Assembly (NCBI GenBank): GCA_937902455.1
Contig: CALELI010000072.1
Coordinates: 1-13,055, forward strand
Direction of reading: 5' to 3'
DNA: 13,055 bases
DNA from: an uncultured Prevotellaceae bacterium
Lineage (GTDB): Bacteria > Bacteroidota > Bacteroidia > Bacteroidales > Bacteroidaceae
The position numbers were made by a program, and so were the translations under genes. This document shows, piece by piece, positions 6,111 through 13,055 of this stretch; the first letter of the stretch is position 1, and each line of letters starts with the position of its first letter. Under the pieces are notes generated by a model that saw only the letters and a list, made by a program, of their open reading frames with translations, had not been told where the DNA came from and made no database searches.

Positions 6111-6195
6111 ATAAATTCACATTATTTGACACAATATTTGGCAGTCTTTAACAAAATTCTACACTTCATACTATAAAATTTACAAAAAAAACAAT

Positions 6196-6203
6196 TAACT
6201 TTG
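6196..6203 (+). promoter_or_regulatory. -7 box of the RNase P RNA promoter
   Basis: TAACTTTG matches TAnnTTTG and lies about 15 bp before the first P1-stem base of rnpB. The -33 region is AT-rich without a clean TTTG. Together with the degP promoter it forms a divergent promoter region of about 200 bp between 6014 and 6219. Confidence 0.65.
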
Positions 6204-6218
6204 CCCCTTGGAAACAAA

Positions 6219-6610
6219 AAGCAGTCGGACGGTCTGTCGCTGGAGATCGCAAGAGCCGTGGTGAAAATCTCGGTTTACTACGTTCTCGGGAGGAAAGTCC
6301 GGGCAGCACAGAGCATTCCACTTCCTAAAGTAGAAGGAGTCCGTGAGGGCTGAGTAATGCAGAAGAAAACAACAGCTGATGGCGCCTGCGTTGTCAGTGA
6401 TGGTGAGAAGGCGGGGTAAGAGCCCACCAGCAGTGTGGTGACACATCTGGCTGTGCATCTTGGAAGCTGCAAGTTCATGTAAACTGGCGCCTGAGGGTTG
6501 CTCGTCCGAGCCAGAGGGTAGAACGCTAGAGCTGGATGGTGACATCCAGCGTAGATAAATGACAGACGCTATGCAAATAGCACAGAACCCGGCTTACAGG
6601 CCGACTGCTT
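6219..6610 (+). ncRNA. rnpB: RNase P RNA (bacterial class A)
   Basis: The catalytic RNA of RNase P, which trims tRNA 5' ends. The ends form helix P1: AAGCAGTCGG (6219-6228) with CCGACTGCTT (6601-6610). Both strands of the conserved core are present: GAGGAAAGTCCGGGC at 6290-6304 and ACAGAACCCGGCTTA at 6582-6596, which form the P4 region. Also seen are GGGTAAGAGCCCACCAG near 6414-6430 and GAGGGTAGAACGCTAGAGC near 6514-6532, the latter the loop that recognises the tRNA CCA end. The length of about 390 nt is normal. The gene sits between divergent degP and the tolC operon, and no terminator is visible after it. Confidence 0.95.
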
Positions 6611-6637
6611 ATTTTATAGGCTATTAATTAACTCAAT

Positions 6638-7981
6638 ATGATGAAAAGATGTATCGCCATTACTATATGTACGGTAATGGTTCTGACAAATTCAGTGGTG
6701 CATGCCCAGGAATGGACACTCAGGCAATGCATCGACTATGCTCTCAAGAACAACATCCAGCTCAAGCAGAAACAGATTTCAGCCGAACAGAGCAAGCTCG
6801 ACCTTGAACAATCGAAGGCTGCACTCCTGCCATCGTTGTCCGCAAGTACGAACCAGAACATGTCGTGGCGTCCATGGAGCCAGTCGACCATCAACCTCAC
6901 AGGAGGTACAATGACGACTACCCAGTCGCAGGTAAGCTACAACGGCAGCTATGGTCTCAATGCCAACTGGACGGTATGGAACGGCGGTAAGAACCGCATG
7001 AACATCAAGCAGAACGAATATTCCGAGGAAATCAACGAACTCAGTACGGAGCAGACGGCCAACTCCATTCAGGAGCAGATCACTCAGCTCTACGTCCAGA
7101 TTCTCTATCAGGCAGAAGCAATAAAGGTCAACGAATCGGTTCTCAAATCCTCACAGGTGGCTTGCGAAAGAGGCAAGACCATGTACCAGCTCGGAAGCAT
7201 TGCCAAGTCTGACTATATTCAGCTGGAATCACAGGTGGCACAGGACAACTATAACCTCGTGACTTCACGCTCGCAGCTTGACAACTACACCTTCCAGCTC
7301 AAGCAACTCCTCGAGATTACCGGTGACGAAGAGTTTCGCGTGAAGACAGAGAACGTCACAGAGAACAGCGTCCTCGCACCCGTACCACCTAAGTCAGAAG
7401 TCTATGCCACAGCACTCAACATCCGTCCGGAGATACAGAGCGGTAAACTCAATGTAGAGTCCAGTGAACTGGCAGTCAGGATTGCAAAATCAGGCTACTA
7501 CCCTTCCGTCAGCCTCACAGCAGGCATAGGAACCAGCAACTCGTCGGCCAATGACAATGTGTTCTTCAAGCAGATAAAGACAAATGTCAACAACTCCCTC
7601 GGGCTCTCCCTTCAGGTTCCAATCTTCGACCAGAAACAGAACAAGACGGCAGTGAGCAAGGCACGTCTGCAACATCTCAGCAGCCAACTATCCCTGCAGG
7701 AAACCGAGAAAGACCTCTACAAGTCGATTGAAAGCTACTGGCTCAACGCCACTAACTCACAACAGCAGTACATCTACGCCGAGGCAAGCGTCAAGAGCGC
7801 CCGGGAAAACTACGAACTACTCTCCGAGAAGTTCAGCCTCGGAATGCTCAACATCGTGGAACTCAACACCGGCAAGAACAACCTACTCAAGGCGGAGCAG
7901 CAATATCTCGAAGCAAAATACACCACCTTATATAATATAGCAATGCTCCGCTTCTATCAGGGCGAGATAATAGCATTATAG
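6638..7981 (+). CDS. tolC: TolC-family outer membrane efflux channel
   Basis: A 447-residue outer membrane factor that would form the trimeric exit duct of the exporter encoded downstream. A signal peptide (residues 1-23, ending VVHA before QEW) is followed by the family opening WTLRQCIDYALKNNIQLKQKQ. Two repeated alpha-hairpin regions follow: Gln/Leu/Ser-rich coiled coils at about 45-75 and 130-220, and again at about 350-440, with YELLSEKFSLGMLNIVELN typical of the second half. The segment GLNANWTVWNGGKN is a beta-barrel strand. Length is normal. ATG at 6638 begins only 27 bp after rnpB; no separate promoter or Shine-Dalgarno is visible, so it may be read through from the rnpB promoter. It is the first gene of a tolC-macA-macB unit. 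Confidence 0.9.
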   Translation: MMKRCIAITICTVMVLTNSVVHAQEWTLRQCIDYALKNNIQLKQKQISAEQSKLDLEQSKAALLPSLSASTNQNMSWRPWSQSTINLTGGTMTTTQSQVSYNGSYGLNANWTVWNGGKNRMNIKQNEYSEEINELSTEQTANSIQEQITQLYVQILYQAEAIKVNESVLKSSQVACERGKTMYQLGSIAKSDYIQLESQVAQDNYNLVTSRSQLDNYTFQLKQLLEITGDEEFRVKTENVTENSVLAPVPPKSEVYATALNIRPEIQSGKLNVESSELAVRIAKSGYYPSVSLTAGIGTSNSSANDNVFFKQIKTNVNNSLGLSLQVPIFDQKQNKTAVSKARLQHLSSQLSLQETEKDLYKSIESYWLNATNSQQQYIYAEASVKSARENYELLSEKFSLGMLNIVELNTGKNNLLKAEQQYLEAKYTTLYNIAMLRFYQGEIIAL

Positions 7982-8064
7982 TTAACAGTTAACAGTTATC
8001 GGTTAACAATGAAAAATGAAGAATGAAAAATGAAGAATGAAAAATGAAGAATGAAAAATGAAAT
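7981..8064 (+). repeat. Array of twelve 7-bp repeats between tolC and macA
   Basis: Starting at the last base of the tolC stop, heptamers run in unbroken phase: GTTAACA, GTTAACA, a variant GTTATCG, GTTAACA, then ATGAAAA and ATGAAGA alternating (8009-8057) and a final ATGAAAT. Every unit of the second part contains an ATG, and because 7 is not a multiple of 3 these ATGs fall in all frames. The one at 8051 reads into macA in frame; those at 8009 and 8030 hit TGA at once. Confidence 0.88.
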
Positions 8065-8080
8065 AATAAAAACACAGAAT

Positions 8081-9343
8081 ATGAAAGTCATCAGTAAAAT
8101 CAGTTTATTGCTCATTGCAGCATGCACGCTATCGTGCATGACCTCATGCAAGAAAGAATTGAAAGTCAATTACAAGACCGAAAAGGCCGAGTTTCAGGAT
8201 ATAGCCACGACTATCACGGCCACGGGAACCATAGAGCCTGTGACGAAGGTGGAGGTAGGAACACAGGTCAGCGGTATCATCGACAAGATTTATGTTGACT
8301 ACAACAGCGTTGTCCACAAAGGTGACATCATCGCAGAACTCGACAAGACCAACCTCCTCAGCGAGCTCCAGTCCACCCGTAGCAGTCTGGCATCAGCACA
8401 AAGCAACTACCAGAGTACGGCAGCAACCTTCAACTACCAGCAGGCCAATTTCAAACGTTATGAGACACTCTACAAGAAGGGACTCGTCAGTGCCGACGAT
8501 TACGAGAACGCCAGGATGTCATACGAGAACGCACGCCTCTCCATGGCTCAGGCAAAGCAGCAGATATCCGTACAGGAACAGAACGTACAGAAGGCTCAGA
8601 CAAACCTCGGCTATGCAACCATCACTGCTCCTATCGACGGAATCGTCCTAAGCAAGGAAGTGGAAGAAGGACAGACTGTAGCCAGTGCCATGACTACTCC
8701 TACCCTCTTCATCATCGCAAAGGACCTCACCGACATGCGAGTAATTGCCGACATCGATGAAGCCGACATAGGTGGTGTGAAGGAAGGCCAGAGAGTGTCA
8801 TTCGCCGTTGATGCCTATCCAGAAGACGTGTTTGAGGGAAGTGTCACTCAGGTACGTCAGCAGGCCACTACGGAAAGTAACGTAGTGACCTATCAGGTTG
8901 TCATTGCCGCACCGAACGACGACCTCAAGCTCAAGCCTGGACTCACAGCCAATGTAACCATCTACACAATGGAGAAGAAGAATGTCCTCACCGTCCCAGC
9001 CAAGGCTCTCCGTTTCACACCTAACGAACTCCTTCTCAAGGACAACGAGAGTATCAAGGACTGCAACGCACCTGCAAAGGTATGGCAGAAGGAAGGCGAT
9101 GTGTTCAAGGCCATTCCTGTCACTGTAGGAGTCAGCAATGGTATGCTTACGGAAATCACCTCAGGACTCAAGGGAGGCGAAGTCATAGTGACCGAGTTCG
9201 AGATAGAAAATCCGTTCCCGGAAGAAAACGAGCAGCAGAACAATCCGTTTATGCCAGGTCCGCGCAGGAACCAGCGTAGTACTACAGGTGGTGCAGGTGC
9301 ACCAGGTGGAGCAAACAAGGCAGGCGGACCATCACCAAGATAA
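8081..9343 (+). CDS. macA: MacA-like periplasmic adaptor (HlyD/membrane fusion family), lipoprotein
   Basis: The adaptor joins the inner membrane MacB-type transporter to the TolC channel across the periplasm. I chose ATG at 8081 (420 residues) over the in-frame ATG at 8051 inside the heptamer array, since 8081 directly begins the signal peptide MKVISKISLLLIAACTL. A lipobox with Cys at 19 or 23 (TLSC, MTSC followed by KKE) implies a lipid anchor, common in Bacteroidota adaptors though E. coli MacA has none. Domain order: lipoyl/barrel-sandwich half (VEVGTQVSGIIDKIYVD), a coiled-coil hairpin about residues 85-180 rich in Gln/Ala, the second lipoyl half (ATITAPIDGIVLSKEVEEGQ), a beta-barrel and membrane-proximal domain (LKPGLTANVTIY), and a Pro/Gly/Asn-rich tail. 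macB ATPase follows after 6 bp. Confidence 0.9.
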   Translation: MKVISKISLLLIAACTLSCMTSCKKELKVNYKTEKAEFQDIATTITATGTIEPVTKVEVGTQVSGIIDKIYVDYNSVVHKGDIIAELDKTNLLSELQSTRSSLASAQSNYQSTAATFNYQQANFKRYETLYKKGLVSADDYENARMSYENARLSMAQAKQQISVQEQNVQKAQTNLGYATITAPIDGIVLSKEVEEGQTVASAMTTPTLFIIAKDLTDMRVIADIDEADIGGVKEGQRVSFAVDAYPEDVFEGSVTQVRQQATTESNVVTYQVVIAAPNDDLKLKPGLTANVTIYTMEKKNVLTVPAKALRFTPNELLLKDNESIKDCNAPAKVWQKEGDVFKAIPVTVGVSNGMLTEITSGLKGGEVIVTEFEIENPFPEENEQQNNPFMPGPRRNQRSTTGGAGAPGGANKAGGPSPR

Positions 9344-9349
9344 TCTGAT

Positions 9350-10105
9350 ATGGACGACAATAGAAAAGTCATTATCGAACTCCAGGACGTCCGCCGCGAC
9401 TTTCAGGTCGGAAGCGAGACCGTCCATGCCCTACGCGGCATTTCCTTCAAGATCTATGAAGGAGAGTTCGTCACCATCATGGGAACGTCCGGTTCGGGAA
9501 AGTCAACACTCCTCAACCAGCTCGGATGCCTCGACACACCCACGAGCGGAGAATACTACCTTGACGGGACCTCTGTCCGCAAGATGAGCAAGAACCAGAG
9601 GGCACGTCTCCGTAACCGGAAGATTGGATTCGTCTTCCAGAGCTACAACCTCCTCTCCAAGACCACGGCAGTCGAGAACGTTGAATTGCCGCTCATGTAC
9701 AACAGCAAGTACAATGCCCGTCAGCGCCGTGAAGCAGCCGTCGAAGCCCTCACGTCCGTAGGTCTCGCCGACCGTCTCGAACACAAGAGCAACCAGATGT
9801 CGGGAGGACAGATGCAGCGAGTGGCTATTGCCCGCGCACTGGTCAACGACCCGGCCGTAGTACTTGCCGACGAAGCGACAGGAAACCTCGACACACGTAC
9901 ATCATTCGAGATGCTCGTGCTCTTCCAGAAACTTCATCAGCAGGGGCGAACCATAGTCTTCGTGACCCACAATCCCGAGATTGCCAGGTACAGCAGTCGC
10001 AACATCATGCTCCGCGATGGCAAAATACGCGAGGACACCATTAATAACGACATCCAATCGGCAGCCGAAGCGCTCGCAGCCCTACCTGCAAATAATGATG
10101 ATTAG
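9350..10105 (+). CDS. MacB-type ABC transporter ATP-binding protein
   Basis: A 251-residue nucleotide-binding subunit that powers the exporter by mechanotransmission. All ABC motifs are intact: Walker A GTSGSGKST (residues 45-53), Q-loop Gln97 in FVFQSYNLL, signature SGGQMQ (151-156), Walker B VVLADE (170-175) with catalytic Glu175, D-loop GNLD and switch His207. It matches the LolD/MacB/FtsE-like subfamily. In E. coli, MacB carries this domain fused to the membrane part; here the two are separate genes, the usual arrangement in Bacteroidota and Gram-positives. The start lies 6 bp after the macA stop, and the permease gene follows after 72 bp. Confidence 0.95.
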   Translation: MDDNRKVIIELQDVRRDFQVGSETVHALRGISFKIYEGEFVTIMGTSGSGKSTLLNQLGCLDTPTSGEYYLDGTSVRKMSKNQRARLRNRKIGFVFQSYNLLSKTTAVENVELPLMYNSKYNARQRREAAVEALTSVGLADRLEHKSNQMSGGQMQRVAIARALVNDPAVVLADEATGNLDTRTSFEMLVLFQKLHQQGRTIVFVTHNPEIARYSSRNIMLRDGKIREDTINNDIQSAAEALAALPANNDD

Positions 10106-10113
10106 ACCGAAAG

Positions 10114-10135
10114 AGAGTTTAGAGTTTAAAACTCT
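10114..10135 (+). repeat. Tandem heptamer and small hairpin between the two macB genes
   Basis: AGAGTTT occurs twice in tandem (10114-10120, 10121-10127), and the second copy pairs with AAACTCT at 10129-10135 over a 1-base centre. The rest of the 72-bp gap (to 10177) is AT-rich with near-repeats GTAAATA and CTAAATA ending at the permease ATG. As an RNA hairpin it is weak and lacks a T-tract, so it probably does not end transcription. Confidence 0.5.
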
Positions 10136-10177
10136 TTGATAGTTTATAGTCAAAAAAAGTAAATAGCTAAATAGTAA

Positions 10178-11392
10178 ATGAATATCATAAATCTCTTCAA
10201 GGTAGCAATGACGGCCATCGCAAGCAATGCGTTCCGTTCATTCCTTTCCATGCTCGGAATCATCATCGGAGTGGCAGCCGTTATCATCATGATGGCCATC
10301 GGTCAGGGTTCCAAGGAAAGCATCCGTGCAGAAATATCCAAGATGGGTACCAACATCATCAGCATCCGTCCTGGAGCAGAACTCCGTGGCGGAGTACGTC
10401 TCGACCCGTCTGCCATGCAGACCCTCAAGATGAACGACTACGAGGCAATCGTACGTGAGAAGAAATACGTCACTCATGTCAGTCCCGAGGTCACCGCCAG
10501 CGGCCAGTGCATCTTCGGAGCACAGAACACCTCCACCACCATGTACGGCGAGAGCATCGAATACCTCGACATCCGGCAGTGGGAACTCGAGAGCGGTGAG
10601 TTCTTCACCGATGACGACGTGAAGAAAGGCAGCAAGGTCTGCGTCATAGGAAAGACCATAGTCAATGAACTCTTCAACGGAATCGACCCAGTGGGCAAGA
10701 ACGTCCGCTTCAAGTCCATACCGTTTAAGGTCATCGGCGTACTCAAGTCAAAAGGCGAGAACAGCTGGGGAATGGATCAGGACAACCTCCTCGTGTCACC
10801 ATTCACCACAGTCATGAAACGCCTCAATGCCCAGACCTATTTCTCCAACATCACCTGCTCCGCCATCACCGAGGAACTCACGGACAACGCCATCGACGAA
10901 CTCGCAGAGATACTCCGACGCAACCACCACCTGGCCGACGGAGTGGAAGACGACTTCCGCATCAATTCACAGGCTGAAATGATGGACACCATGTCGACCA
11001 CCATGGACACCATCACCCTCATCCTCGTTGTGGCAGCTGCATTCTCACTCCTCGTAGCAGGAATTGGAATCATGAATATAATGCTCGTCAGCGTCACAGA
11101 GCGCACAAAGGAAATCGGACTCCGCATGTCAGTCGGTGCCCGAGGCATCGACATCAGCAACCAGTTCCTCATAGAGTCCGTCATGATAGCCCTCACAGGA
11201 GGACTGCTCGGCATACTCCTCGGATGGCTCGGAACACTGGCGCTCAGTAGTTTCGGACTGCCTGCATCCATCCCTGCATGGAGTATATTCGTCAGCTTTG
11301 CAGTCTGCACGGTCATAGGAGTCGGATTCGGATACTTCCCGGCAAAGAAAGCCGCATCCCTCGACCCTATCGAGGCCATCCGATACGAGTAA
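10178..11392 (+). CDS. MacB-type ABC transporter permease (FtsX family)
   Basis: A 404-residue inner membrane subunit with the MacB layout: a first membrane helix about residues 20-43 (FRSFLSMLGIIIGVAAVIIMM) followed by GQGSKESI, a periplasmic MacB core domain about 45-270 (including TNIISIRPG and VCVIGKTIVNELF), and three C-terminal helices about 274-303, 331-357 and 369-387. The coupling segment VTERTKEIGLRMSVGAR and the C-terminal PAKKAASLDPIEAIRYE are family hallmarks. It would work with the ATPase at 9350, the adaptor at 8081 and the TolC-like channel at 6638. The substrate cannot be read from sequence; macrolides, peptides, toxins and lipids are all known for the family. The gene is complete, and no strong terminator follows before the next promoter. 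Confidence 0.94.
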   Translation: MNIINLFKVAMTAIASNAFRSFLSMLGIIIGVAAVIIMMAIGQGSKESIRAEISKMGTNIISIRPGAELRGGVRLDPSAMQTLKMNDYEAIVREKKYVTHVSPEVTASGQCIFGAQNTSTTMYGESIEYLDIRQWELESGEFFTDDDVKKGSKVCVIGKTIVNELFNGIDPVGKNVRFKSIPFKVIGVLKSKGENSWGMDQDNLLVSPFTTVMKRLNAQTYFSNITCSAITEELTDNAIDELAEILRRNHHLADGVEDDFRINSQAEMMDTMSTTMDTITLILVVAAAFSLLVAGIGIMNIMLVSVTERTKEIGLRMSVGARGIDISNQFLIESVMIALTGGLLGILLGWLGTLALSSFGLPASIPAWSIFVSFAVCTVIGVGFGYFPAKKAASLDPIEAIRYE

Positions 11393-11438
11393 AGACAAAT
11401 AATTTTATCTTTCATTTTTCTTTGTTCATTTTTTTTAC

Positions 11439-11446
11439 TAACTTTG
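11439..11446 (+). promoter_or_regulatory. -7 box ahead of the Fe-S scaffold / GGGtGRT unit
   Basis: TAACTTTG, identical to the rnpB -7 box, lies 55 bp before the start codon at 11502. A TTTG at 11421-11424 is only 14 bp upstream, shorter than the usual 19-21, so the -33 element is uncertain. Confidence 0.65.
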
Positions 11447-11501
11447 CACTTTGGTAATTCGAAATACGGATTCAGTAATTAATTTTTTAAATTAAAATAT
11501 T

Positions 11502-12203
11502 ATGGTTTATTCAAAAGAAGTACAGGAAATGTGCTGCATTGCCAAGGGTCCTAACCACGGACCAGCTCCAATTCCAGAAGAAGGAAAATGGATTCAGGCA
11601 AAGGAGATTAAAGACATCTCAGGCATGACACACGGAATTGGCTGGTGTGCACCACAGCAGGGCGCATGCAAGCTCAGTCTCAACGTAAAGGAAGGTGTAA
11701 TCGAAGAATGTCTCGTCGAGACAATCGGATGCTCAGGAATGACCCACTCTGCCGCAATGGCAAGTGAAATCCTCCCAGGCAAGACTATCCTCGAAGCACT
11801 CAACACAGACCTCGTATGCGATGCTATCAATACAGCAATGCGCGAACTCTTCCTCCAGATTGTCTATGGCCGCACTCAGAGCGCATTCTCTGAAGGTGGA
11901 CTCGTAATCGGTTCAGGACTCGAAGACCTCGGTAAGGGACTCGTATCACAGGTAGGTACACTCTATGGCACAAAGGCAAAGGGTACTCGTTACCTCCAGC
12001 TCACAGAAGGCTACATCACCAAGATGTTCCTCGACAGCGACAACCAGGTATGCGGATATGAATTCGTACACATGGGCAAGTTCATGGATGCCATCAAGAA
12101 GGGCATGCCAGCTGACGAAGCACTCAAGAGCGTAACAGGCACATACGGCCGTACGAAACCAGAACAAGGAGCAGTTAAATCAATCGACCCAAGAAAAGAG
12201 TAA
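11502..12203 (+). CDS. NifU-N-like iron-sulfur cluster assembly scaffold protein, paired with GGGtGRT
   Basis: A 233-residue cytosolic protein. The middle (about 45-130) matches the NifU/IscU N-terminal fold: CKLSLNVKEGVIEECLVETIGCSGMTHSAAMASEILPGKTILEAL, with the GCSG turn, the helix after it and the GKT(I/L)xEAL segment. Cys residues at 49, 56, 70 and 77 are candidates for cluster binding, and CC at 11-12 is an extra N-terminal pair. The remaining C-terminal part (about 150-233) is not part of IscU and is family-specific (GTRYLQLTEGYITKMFLD). The next gene, GGGtGRT, follows after 4 bp, a pairing I know to be conserved in Bacteroidota and Firmicutes. A role in maturing or loading a cluster in the GGGtGRT protein is inference. 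The start ATG has no Shine-Dalgarno. Confidence 0.83.
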   Translation: MVYSKEVQEMCCIAKGPNHGPAPIPEEGKWIQAKEIKDISGMTHGIGWCAPQQGACKLSLNVKEGVIEECLVETIGCSGMTHSAAMASEILPGKTILEALNTDLVCDAINTAMRELFLQIVYGRTQSAFSEGGLVIGSGLEDLGKGLVSQVGTLYGTKAKGTRYLQLTEGYITKMFLDSDNQVCGYEFVHMGKFMDAIKKGMPADEALKSVTGTYGRTKPEQGAVKSIDPRKE

Positions 12204-12207
12204 GACT

Positions 12208-12246
12208 ATGATACGCGAAGTGAAATTTGAATAACAAGACCGTCGC
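12208..12246 (+). other. Original 5' end of the GGGtGRT gene, interrupted by TAA at 12232-12234
   Basis: ATG at 12208 reads M I R E V K F E, then TAA, then Q D R R and on into the intact frame at 12247. The VKFE-x-(Y/Q)-DRR pattern is the normal N-terminus of the family as I recall it, so the stop replaces one residue of a conserved block. A one-base change from TAC, TCA, GAA, AAA, CAA or TTA would produce it. Confidence 0.8.
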
Positions 12247-13055
12247 ATGAAGCAGGTACTCGCTGCTCTCAATGCCAACGGCATCGCTTCCATTGAAGAA
12301 GCAAACGAAATATGTGACAAGGCAGGCATCGACCCTTACAAGACATGTGAGGAAACCCAGATGATCTGCTTCGAGAACGCAAAGTGGGCATACGTCTGTG
12401 GATGCGCCATCGCAATCAAGAAAGGATGCAAGAACGCAGCCGACGCAGCCGAGGCAATCGGAATCGGACTCCAGAGTTTCTGTATTCCAGGTTCAGTAGC
12501 CGATGACCGTAAGGTCGGACTCGGACACGGAAATCTCGCAGCAAGACTTCTCCGCGAAGAGACACAGTGCTTCGCATTCCTCGCAGGACACGAGTCATTC
12601 GCAGCAGCAGAAGGAGCAATCAAGATTGCAGAAATGGCAAACAAGGTTCGTAAGAATCCTCTCCGTGTCATCCTTAACGGACTTGGCAAGGATGCAGCCA
12701 TGATTATCAGCCGAATCAACGGATTCACTTACTGCCAGACAAAGTTTGATTACTTCACAGGCAAGGTAGAAGTAGTAAAGCGCACCCCTTATTCTGACGG
12801 ACCACGTGCAAAGGTTAACTGCTACGGAGCCGACGACGTACGCGAAGGTGTGGCAATCCTCTGGCTCGAGGACGTAGATGTCAGCATCACAGGTAACTCT
12901 ACAAACCCTACACGTTTCCAGCACCCAGTTGCAGGAACATACAAGAAGGAACGTATCCTCGCAGGTAAGCCATACTTCTCAGTAGCATCAGGTGGCGGTA
13001 CAGGTCGTACACTTCACCCAGACAACATGGCAGCAGGTCCAGCTTCTTACGGTAT
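12247..13055 (+). CDS. GGGtGRT family protein (partial; frame has an upstream nonsense codon)
   Basis: The frame is open from ATG 12247 to the right window edge (about 269 codons, C-terminus missing). It contains the family name motif SGGGTGRTLHPDNMAAGP (near 12993-13041) and highly conserved blocks: QMICFENAKWAY, CIPGSVADDRKVGLGHGNLAA, CFAFLAGHESFAAAEGAIKIA, GLGKDAAMIISRINGF, CYGADDVREGVAI and SITGNSTNPTRFQHPVAGTYKKE. The function of the family is unknown to me; the partner scaffold suggests an Fe-S enzyme. The natural start should be at 12208, but TAA at 12232-12234 cuts it off, so if translated this copy would start at 12247, 12 bases after the stop, losing about 13 residues. No Shine-Dalgarno precedes 12247. 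Intact conservation downstream argues for a recent event, a sequence error, or working re-initiation. Confidence 0.85.
   Translation, partial: MKQVLAALNANGIASIEEANEICDKAGIDPYKTCEETQMICFENAKWAYVCGCAIAIKKGCKNAADAAEAIGIGLQSFCIPGSVADDRKVGLGHGNLAARLLREETQCFAFLAGHESFAAAEGAIKIAEMANKVRKNPLRVILNGLGKDAAMIISRINGFTYCQTKFDYFTGKVEVVKRTPYSDGPRAKVNCYGADDVREGVAILWLEDVDVSITGNSTNPTRFQHPVAGTYKKERILAGKPYFSVASGGGTGRTLHPDNMAAGPASYG

Noticed and set aside
6195..6545. A 116-codon - strand frame
   Set aside because: It overlaps rnpB, whose helices and conserved boxes explain the sequence.
7981..8064. Possible CRISPR array
   Set aside because: The repeats are 7 bp and directly adjacent, with no spacers, and no cas genes are nearby.
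8051..8080. Upstream in-frame ATG as the macA start
   Set aside because: It would add a polar 10-residue extension ahead of a normal signal peptide, and it lies inside the heptamer array; ATG 8081 gives a standard lipoprotein signal sequence.
10121..10135. Terminator between the two macB genes
   Set aside because: The hairpin is AT-rich with a 1-base centre and is not followed by a T-tract, and splitting the ATPase from its permease would make little sense.
10837..11415. A 192-codon open frame on the - strand
   Set aside because: It lies wholly opposite the macB permease, whose motifs are unmistakable, and its product is a Ser/Met/Arg-rich low-complexity sequence typical of an antisense shadow.
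12595..12924. Cys- and Leu-rich - strand frames opposite the GGGtGRT gene
   Set aside because: The + strand has continuous conserved protein motifs; these frames are antisense shadows of a codon-biased gene.
12208..13055. Reassigned TAA codon or programmed read-through
   Set aside because: Other genes in the window end normally at TAA (tamB, the adaptor, the permease, the scaffold), and no read-through context or selenocysteine-like hairpin is evident, so a mutation, error or internal start is simpler.

Overview
The window looks like chromosomal DNA of a Bacteroidota member, most likely order Bacteroidales and close to Prevotella. The signs are: -7 promoter boxes of the TAnnTTTG type ahead of SRP RNA, RNase P RNA and several genes; AT-rich leaders with almost no Shine-Dalgarno sequence; and families typical of this phylum (TIGR02757/DUF2400, GGGtGRT, a lipoprotein-type MacA adaptor with a MacB split into two proteins). 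Assignment to genus is inference. No phage genes, CRISPR array, tRNA or rRNA were seen.

Left part (1-2303, + strand): the 3' end of a TamB-like envelope translocation/assembly protein, then nadE (NAD+ synthase) and a TIGR02757/DUF2400 gene that overlaps nadE by ATGA. Next come the small SRP RNA (ffs) with its own promoter and a strong hairpin terminator that can act in both directions.

Centre-left (2341-6110, - strand): an orphan winged-helix protein with a textbook promoter; a 480-bp gene-free stretch holding a 208-bp inverted-repeat element (MITE-like or invertible) and a cluster of short palindromes; a small secreted outer-membrane beta-barrel protein; and a complete HtrA/DegP-type serine protease. 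The beta-barrel gene has an unusual leader: three copies of AGGAGGCACAAA, each set just ahead of an ATG, two of which open mini-ORFs of 4 and 6 codons. This is the most unusual regulatory structure in the window, because Bacteroidota rarely use Shine-Dalgarno sequences.

Centre-right (6196-11392, + strand): RNase P RNA (rnpB), followed after 27 bp and without a visible terminator by a tripartite efflux operon: TolC-like outer membrane channel, MacA-like lipoprotein adaptor, MacB-type ATPase and MacB-type permease. A 12-copy heptamer array lies between the channel and adaptor genes. The four products would form one envelope-spanning ATP-driven exporter.

Right end (11439-13055, + strand): a promoter and a two-gene unit encoding a NifU-N-like Fe-S scaffold protein and a GGGtGRT protein, a highly conserved pair whose job is not known to me. 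In this copy the GGGtGRT reading frame has an in-frame TAA at the ninth codon. The remaining frame is intact to the window edge, so this is either a nonsense mutation, a sequence error, or a switch to an internal start.
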